A DNA stretch of 9,965 nucleotides from Betaproteobacteria bacterium (lineage in GTDB: Bacteria > Pseudomonadota > Gammaproteobacteria > Burkholderiales > Casimicrobiaceae): contig PLYG01000143.1 of NCBI GenBank assembly GCA_003153335.1, positions 1 through 9,965 of the forward strand, written 5' to 3'. Positions 6,031-9,965 of this stretch are shown here, in pieces. Numbering within the stretch: position 1 is the stretch's first letter; every line of letters begins with the position of its first letter. Under the pieces are notes generated by a model, which was not told the origin of the DNA, made no database searches, and saw nothing but the letters and a program-made list of their open reading frames with translations. Made by a program: the position numbers and the translations under genes.

Positions 6031-6791
6031 AAGCGCCCGACGAAAACGATCTGCATGCATTGATCGATGGCAAGCTGTCGCCGGAGTACCGGGCGCAGGT
6101 CGAAGCCGCGCTGGTGGAGAATCCTGCGTTGCGCGCAGAGGTCGAGGCGTGGCGCGCCCAGCGCAACGCATTGCGCGAACTGGGGATGAACGCCGCGGAT
6201 GGCGCCGTCCCGCTCCGTTTCCTGAATATTGTCCAGCCGCGCCGCGCAGCATGGATGCCGTGGCTGGGCAGCGCTGTTGCCGGTGCGATGATGGGCGTGG
6301 CCGGCTGGTTCGGACACGCCTGGTATGCCGGCGCCGGCGAGGCGACCGACATGCGCGCCCGGTTTGTCCATGATGCGGTCGTCGCGCACGCGGTGTATTC
6401 ACCAGAGGTTCGGCATCCGGTTGAAGTCGGCGCGGATCAGAGCGCGCATCTGGTGCAGTGGCTGTCCAAGCGCCTTGGCGCGCAGCTCAAGGTGCCGGCG
6501 CTGCAAAGCCAGGGCTACGAACTGGTGGGTGGCCGCCTGCTCCCGGGCGGCGACGGCGCGCGCGCGCAATTCATGTATCAGGACACCGCCGGCAACCGCA
6601 TCACGCTCTACGTTACGGTATTGGCGAAGGGCACGTCACCGGGCACGACGGCATTTCGTTTCGAGGAAGGCAATCCCGTCGCCGCGTTTTACTGGATCGA
6701 CGGCGAGTTTGGCTATGCGCTGGCCGGCAACTTGTCGCGCAGCAGCCTGCTTGAACTATCGAAGCTGGTGTATTCGCAACTGACAGGCTGA
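6027..6791 (+). CDS. Membrane-bound anti-sigma factor for the adjacent ECF sigma
   Basis: The 254-residue protein starts with a cytosolic helical domain (ENDLHALIDGKLSP, 6-19, then an Arg/Glu-rich helix to about 52) typical of COG5662-type anti-sigma factors. A single membrane helix follows (about 76-98, WMPWLGSAVAGAMMGVAGWF), then an extracytoplasmic domain of about 150 residues that includes LVQWLSKRLGAQLKVPAL and NRITLYVTVL. It contains no cysteine, so it is not a zinc-binding (HxxxCxxC) anti-sigma, and a direct thiol sensor is unlikely. Its ATG overlaps the sigma stop as ATGA, with AGGTGA (6017-6022) four bases before, so the two are translationally coupled, as expected for a partner pair. 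The large outer domain probably receives the signal or a protease cut. What it senses is not visible. Confidence 0.87.
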   Translation: MKAPDENDLHALIDGKLSPEYRAQVEAALVENPALRAEVEAWRAQRNALRELGMNAADGAVPLRFLNIVQPRRAAWMPWLGSAVAGAMMGVAGWFGHAWYAGAGEATDMRARFVHDAVVAHAVYSPEVRHPVEVGADQSAHLVQWLSKRLGAQLKVPALQSQGYELVGGRLLPGGDGARAQFMYQDTAGNRITLYVTVLAKGTSPGTTAFRFEEGNPVAAFYWIDGEFGYALAGNLSRSSLLELSKLVYSQLTG

Positions 6792-6798
6792 CAGGCTG
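6780..6798. repeat. Short tandem duplication CTGACAGG x2 over the anti-sigma stop codon
   Basis: CTGACAGG occurs at 6780-6787 and again at 6788-6795, followed by CTG. The second copy contains the stop codon (TGA 6789-6791), so the duplication lies at the very end of the coding frame. It is probably a slippage event with no coding effect. Confidence 0.7.
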
Positions 6799-6896
6799 TT
6801 GAAAGGCTACTGCGGTGGCCATCTGCAGCCATTTGCAGGAGGCGTTTGGAACACGAAACAACGTAGCAGAGCAGGCCAGTGATTAACCCCGTCAAC

Positions 6897-6904
6897 AAGG
6901 AGAG
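6897..6904 (+). promoter_or_regulatory. Strong ribosome binding site of the cytochrome c' gene
   Basis: AAGGAGAG lies six bases before ATG 6911, close to the ideal sequence and spacing. It suggests high translation, fitting an abundant periplasmic cytochrome. The 119-bp gap upstream (6792-6910) shows a TTGAAA at 6799-6804 but no matching -10, so the promoter is not resolved. Confidence 0.7.
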
Positions 6905-6910
6905 TATAAA

Positions 6911-7357
6911 ATGAAGAAAATGGCAATCGCATTGCTGGGCTTCGCCGGAATTGTCTCATTTTCCGCCCAGGCCCAGATGAAGCCCGAGGACGCAATCAAG
7001 CTGCGCCAGTCGGCAATGAAACTCATAGGCTACAATTTCGGCAGCATCGGCGCTATGGTCAACGACAAGAAGCCGTACAACAAGGACGAAGCGATCAGGA
7101 ACGCCAGCCGTGTCGATGCGCTGTCGACGCAGCCGTTCGAGTTCTTCATCGCCGGTACCGACAAGGGCGAAACCAAGGCCAAGGCCGAAATCTGGAAAGA
7201 CAGCGACAAGTTCAAGGCCGCCGCCGAAAAGATGCAAGGCGAAGTCGCCAAGCTGGCGCAGGTCGCCCGGACTGGCGACATGGCCGCACTCAAGGCCCAG
7301 GTCGGAACAACCGGTAGCGCCTGCAAGGCCTGCCACGACGACTTCCGCGAAAAATAA
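6911..7357 (+). CDS. Cytochrome c' (class II c-type cytochrome), periplasmic
   Basis: The 148-residue precursor has a signal peptide (MKKMAIALLGFAGIVSFSAQA, likely cut after A21). The mature part is a four-helix-bundle cytochrome of the Cytochrom_C_2 family. The first helix holds AIKLRQSAMKLIGYNFGSIGAMV (28-50). The last carries the haem attachment site C138-K-A-C141-H142 close to the C-terminus, which is the hallmark of cytochrome c'. These proteins bind NO and CO at a five-coordinate haem and are linked to nitrosative-stress protection or electron transfer. The cytochrome b561 gene follows after 48 bases, so the two are probably one transcript and may act as redox partners across the membrane. 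They lie directly behind an ECF/anti-sigma pair, which could control them; that is inference. Confidence 0.95.
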   Translation: MKKMAIALLGFAGIVSFSAQAQMKPEDAIKLRQSAMKLIGYNFGSIGAMVNDKKPYNKDEAIRNASRVDALSTQPFEFFIAGTDKGETKAKAEIWKDSDKFKAAAEKMQGEVAKLAQVARTGDMAALKAQVGTTGSACKACHDDFREK

Positions 7358-7405
7358 GCCGCTGCAGTTCTTTGCCGGAGAACGACCGCCGGATCGGGAG
7401 GAAAC

Positions 7406-8071
7406 ATGACTTCTGTGGTGAAAGTCTGGGACCTTCCGGTCCGGCTGTTTCATTGGTCGCTGGTGGTGCTGATCGTGTTCTCGGTCACTTCGGGCAAGCT
7501 GGGCGGCAACTGGATGGAGTGGCATTTGCGGAGCGGCTACTGCATCCTTGCGCTGGTCCTGTTTCGTATCGTCTGGGGCCTGACCGGAAGCCAGACTGCG
7601 CGCTTTTCCGATTTTGTGCACGGGCCGAAACGGGTACTCGGTTATGCGCGTTCCCTGCTGGGTGGCGCGACCCCGTTCCATGCGGGACACAATCCGACGG
7701 GCGGCCTGATGATCGTGCTGATGCTGATCCTGCTGCTGGTGCAGACGACGACCGGGTTGTTTGCCGATGACGATATCGCCACCCGCGGGCCGCTGGCCGA
7801 CAAGGCCTCCGGTGCCATCGTCAGCCTGTTTACGACCATTCACCGCATCAATATCAATGTCATCCTGGCCTGCGTGGCGCTACACATCTGCGCAGCGCTG
7901 TTTTACCTGACGGTGAAAAAGGACAATCTGATCAAGGCGATGATCACCGGCACCAAGGCCATCCCGGACGATCATCCGGCGCCGTCGCTGTCCGGCCACG
8001 CCCCGGCGGTGATCATTATCGCGGTGGCCGCAGCGTTCGTCGTGTGGCTGGTGAAGTTCTATCCGCGCTGA
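7406..8071 (+). CDS. Cytochrome b561-family membrane protein
   Basis: The 221-residue protein belongs to the prokaryotic b561 / Ni_hydr_CYTB family (COG3658 type). These are di-haem b membrane proteins that pass electrons between quinols and periplasmic c-type haem proteins. The N-terminal signature VKVWDLPVRLFHWSLV (5-20) is typical. Four core membrane helices lie at about 15-29, 43-60, 99-119 and 149-170, with candidate haem ligands H16, H40, H146 and H160. An extra helix ends the protein (about 200-217). GGAGG (7397-7401) stands four bases before the ATG. Its position 48 bases after the cytochrome c' gene suggests that it reduces or oxidises that cytochrome. The downstream dacB appears to have its own promoter. 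Confidence 0.93.
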   Translation: MTSVVKVWDLPVRLFHWSLVVLIVFSVTSGKLGGNWMEWHLRSGYCILALVLFRIVWGLTGSQTARFSDFVHGPKRVLGYARSLLGGATPFHAGHNPTGGLMIVLMLILLLVQTTTGLFADDDIATRGPLADKASGAIVSLFTTIHRININVILACVALHICAALFYLTVKKDNLIKAMITGTKAIPDDHPAPSLSGHAPAVIIIAVAAAFVVWLVKFYPR

Positions 8072-8093
8072 GCGTGTTTAAAGGTCGGCTCGG

Positions 8094-8099
8094 TATAAT
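8094..8099 (+). promoter_or_regulatory. Consensus -10 box (TATAAT) of the dacB promoter
   Basis: CGGTATAATCC matches the sigma-70 -10 element exactly. The -35 area at 16-18 bases spacing (AGCGTG to CGTGTT) is weak. A start of transcription near 8106 would leave a leader of about 120 bases before the preferred dacB ATG (8226), and would fall at or after the alternative starts TTG 8103 and ATG 8109, arguing against them. Confidence 0.5.
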
Positions 8100-8225
8100 C
8101 CGTTGACCATGCGCCCATTCCAGCTTCTCCGGCTATGCCTGGGCCTGATGCCGCCCTCGTCGTGCGTTTGCGGCAGGGGCGATGCAGGCGCGCAACGGGC
8201 TACCCCGGCCGCGGCGGCGCGTACG

Positions 8226-9707
8226 ATGATAGTCGCAATACGCCGTTGTCTCGCGGAATGGCTGGCCCTGGCGGTCCTGGTGCTGGCAGCGCCTGCGCTG
8301 TCTGCTGCGCCCGCTCCGGCCGCAGTGCTGCCGCCCCCGGTGGTCAATGCGTTGCGCGACGCCGCTGTGCCGCAGGACAGCGTCGCGATCGTGATTCAGG
8401 AAGTCGGCGCCGCAACGCCATCGCTGTCCCACCGTGCCGACGTGGCGATGAATCCCGCTTCGGTGATGAAACTCGTCACGTCGTTCGTCGCGCTGGAGTG
8501 GCTGGGCCCCGCGTTCACCTGGAAGACCGAGGCCTACCTCGATGGGGAGCTGAAGGACGGAACGCTCGCGGGCAATCTGGTGTTGAAGGGCTACGGCGAC
8601 CCCAAGATCACATTGGAGAATTTCTGGTTGCTGCTGCGCGAGCTGCGCCAGAAAGGCCTGCGCGACATCAAGGGCGACCTGGTTCTCGACCGTTCGTATT
8701 TTTCCGCGAACGGCCACGACCCGGGCCGTTTCGACGAACAGCCGCTACGCGCCTACAACGTCGGACCCGATGCGCTGCTTGTCAATTTCAAGACCGTGCG
8801 TTTCATCCTGGCGCCGGACGCCGACAACCGGCGCGTCACCGTCCGCGCCGAACCGGCGCTGCCGGGCCTGACCGTGCGCAACACGCTCAAGCTCACCAAT
8901 GCGGAATGCGGCGACTGGAAGGCGAACGCGCGCGCCGGATTCCTCAGCAGCGGGGACAAGGCCGAAGCGACGTTTGCCGGCACCTATGCGCTGGCCTGCG
9001 ACGAGCAGAACTGGTACGTGAGCCTGATGCATCACCCCGGCTATGCGGGGGGCACGTTCCGGCAGCTCTGGCAGGAGGCGGGAGGAACGCTTTCCGGGCA
9101 AGTGAAAGACGGCGCGGCCAGTCCCGGCGCCAAACTGTTCGCCGCGCTGACCTCGCCGCAGCTCGCGGAGATTGTCCGCGACATCAACAAGTTTTCCAAC
9201 AATGTGATGGCCAGGCAGTTGTTCCTGACCATCGATGCGCAGGCCAACGGCGCGCCGGCGTCAGCCGAACGCGCTGCGACCACGACCAGGGAGTGGCTGA
9301 AAAAGCGCGGGCTCAATTTTCCCGAACTGGTCATGGAGAACGGCGCGGGCCTGTCGCGCGTCGAGCGCATCAGCGCCGAACACCTGAATCAGTTGCTGCA
9401 AACTGCGTTTGCCAGCCCCATCATGCCGGAGTTCATTTCGTCGTTGTCGCTGACGGCCGTCGATGGCACGATGAAAAAACGCCTGCTCGGCACCGGCGCC
9501 GCAGGCCAGGCCCATATCAAGACCGGCACGCTCGATGGCGTCCGGGCCGCGGCCGGCTATGTGCTCGATGCCAATGGCCGCCGCTGGACTGTCGTCGCCA
9601 TCATCAACCATCCGAACGCGGGCTATGCCCAGCCGGCGCTGGACGCGCTGGTGCAATGGGTGGCGAGCGCCGCGGCGCGCCGAACGGGGAAACAGGGCGG
9701 ATCGTGA
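8226..9707 (+). CDS. dacB: D-alanyl-D-alanine carboxypeptidase/endopeptidase, PBP4 type (class C)
   Basis: The 493-residue protein (E. coli DacB 477) is a periplasmic penicillin-binding protein that trims pentapeptides and cuts peptide cross-links in peptidoglycan. A signal peptide (LALAVLVLAAPALSA, about 13-27) is followed by the serine-peptidase motifs S79-V-M-K82 (SxxK), S324-N-N326 (SxN) and K432-T-G434 (KTG). The long segment between SxxK and SxN is the inserted domain typical of PBP4. ENGAGLSR (371-378) and GTMKKRL (414-420) also fit the family. All catalytic residues are present. The open frame extends upstream to TTG 8103 and ATG 8109, which would put a Cys-rich 39-41-residue stretch ahead of the signal peptide. 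ATG 8226 puts the signal peptide at the N-terminus, as usual, although it has no clear ribosome binding site. No partner gene follows. Confidence 0.95.
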   Translation: MIVAIRRCLAEWLALAVLVLAAPALSAAPAPAAVLPPPVVNALRDAAVPQDSVAIVIQEVGAATPSLSHRADVAMNPASVMKLVTSFVALEWLGPAFTWKTEAYLDGELKDGTLAGNLVLKGYGDPKITLENFWLLLRELRQKGLRDIKGDLVLDRSYFSANGHDPGRFDEQPLRAYNVGPDALLVNFKTVRFILAPDADNRRVTVRAEPALPGLTVRNTLKLTNAECGDWKANARAGFLSSGDKAEATFAGTYALACDEQNWYVSLMHHPGYAGGTFRQLWQEAGGTLSGQVKDGAASPGAKLFAALTSPQLAEIVRDINKFSNNVMARQLFLTIDAQANGAPASAERAATTTREWLKKRGLNFPELVMENGAGLSRVERISAEHLNQLLQTAFASPIMPEFISSLSLTAVDGTMKKRLLGTGAAGQAHIKTGTLDGVRAAAGYVLDANGRRWTVVAIINHPNAGYAQPALDALVQWVASAAARRTGKQGGS

Positions 9708-9965
9708 CCAGCGTCACCCGGATCTTGCCCGGCCCCGATCCCGGCGCCCGTGAAATCGGGTAAAAGCCGGTCACCCGCCTGTCCTGCCTCCCTGCAATCC
9801 ACCCCCCGTCTCCCGCAATCCGTCCGCTGATGGTTGAGACCGCCGCGCCGGGCACGTATTCTCCCGGCATCCAGGGCCCTAGGAGCCTGTCGGACTTAGG
9901 ATGATTCGGCTGCAACGGCGATGGAGCGGTCCATATTTCACCGCTTTCTCCTTACGTATTCCCGA
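9708..9965. other. Region after dacB with no recognised gene
   Basis: I see no coding sequence here. Just after dacB, CCCGAT (9734-9739) and ATCGGG (9755-9760) could pair across a 15-base loop, but the bases that follow are TAAAAGCC, with no T-run, so a terminator is doubtful. The stretch 9771-9835 is C-rich and unstructured. The last 80 bases differ in character and are listed separately. Confidence 0.5.
9872..9965. mobile_element. Possible end of an insertion sequence or dispersed repeat (cut by window edge)
   Basis: An imperfect palindrome with the core CCTAGG and arms CAGG/CCTG (9872-9889) leads into GGAGCCTGTCGGACTTAGG (9882-9900). This resembles, from memory, terminal inverted repeats of some proteobacterial insertion sequences that end in AAGTCCGACAGGCTCC. 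The rest (to 9965) is less GC-biased than the C-rich stretch before it and holds no gene. No transposase is visible because the window stops. The assignment rests on one end only and is tentative. Confidence 0.3.

Noticed and set aside
6848..6871. GGAAC as an ECF-type -35 upstream of cytochrome c'
   Set aside because: No matching -10 (CGT-like) element at the expected 16-17 base spacing; the only CGT is about nine bases away.
6956..7843. 295-codon antisense frame over cytochrome c' and b561
   Set aside because: It overlaps two clearly assigned genes on the other strand, and its His/Gln/Arg-rich translation has no family features.
9734..9760. CCCGAT...ATCGGG hairpin as dacB terminator
   Set aside because: Only six base pairs with a 15-base loop and no T-run on either strand, so too weak to call.
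8135..9763. 542-codon plus-strand frame, longer than dacB itself
   Set aside because: It is a shifted frame over dacB with an Arg/Gly/Ala-rich translation and no motif, while the dacB frame carries SxxK, SxN and KTG.
9901..9965. ATG-started frame open to the right edge (MIRLQRRWSGPYFTAFSLRI)
   Set aside because: No ribosome binding site, only 21 codons visible, no recognisable motif, and it lies in a suspected repeat edge.

Overview
The window looks like a chromosomal segment of a GC-rich proteobacterium, most probably a betaproteobacterium (Burkholderiales or Nitrosomonadales-like). The clues are a full PolA with all three activities, an OxyR with both redox cysteines at E. coli positions, a class I cytochrome c' next to a b561-type cytochrome, and GC-biased codon use throughout. 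I cannot name the genus from the sequence. No rRNA, tRNA, CRISPR array or phage gene is visible, and no gap between genes exceeds 300 bases.

Layout, left to right. (1) Bases 1-56 hold the first 18 codons of a short-chain dehydrogenase/reductase on the minus strand. It is divergent from a LigI-like amidohydrolase (173-994), suggesting a small catabolic locus. (2) The amidohydrolase converges on polA (minus, 1063-3813). A tandem array of an 11-bp unit lies between them and begins exactly over the polA stop codon. (3) polA is divergent from oxyR (3998-4975). The shared 184-bp region holds a perfect 12-bp palindrome and two tiny ORFs, each joined to the next reading frame by an ATGA overlap, the last one to oxyR. 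(4) From 5144 to 8071, five genes run on the plus strand: a secreted COG4315-type Yx(FWY)xxD protein, an ECF sigma factor, its membrane anti-sigma factor (ATGA-coupled), cytochrome c' and a cytochrome b561. The first three probably form one operon. The last two form a second unit, possibly under the same regulation. (5) dacB (PBP4, a D-Ala-D-Ala carboxypeptidase/endopeptidase) at 8226-9707 has a consensus -10 box 127 bases upstream. (6) The last 258 bases have no recognisable gene. From about 9883 they may be the edge of an insertion sequence or a dispersed repeat.

How the genes may work together: most of the window is housekeeping (DNA repair/replication, peroxide response, peptidoglycan remodelling). 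The part that could form a little-described system is the 5144-8071 block. There, a membrane-held sigma factor sits between a small secreted protein of unknown function and a periplasmic/membrane haem pair, which suggests an envelope redox or nitrosative-stress response. That link is inference from gene order only.
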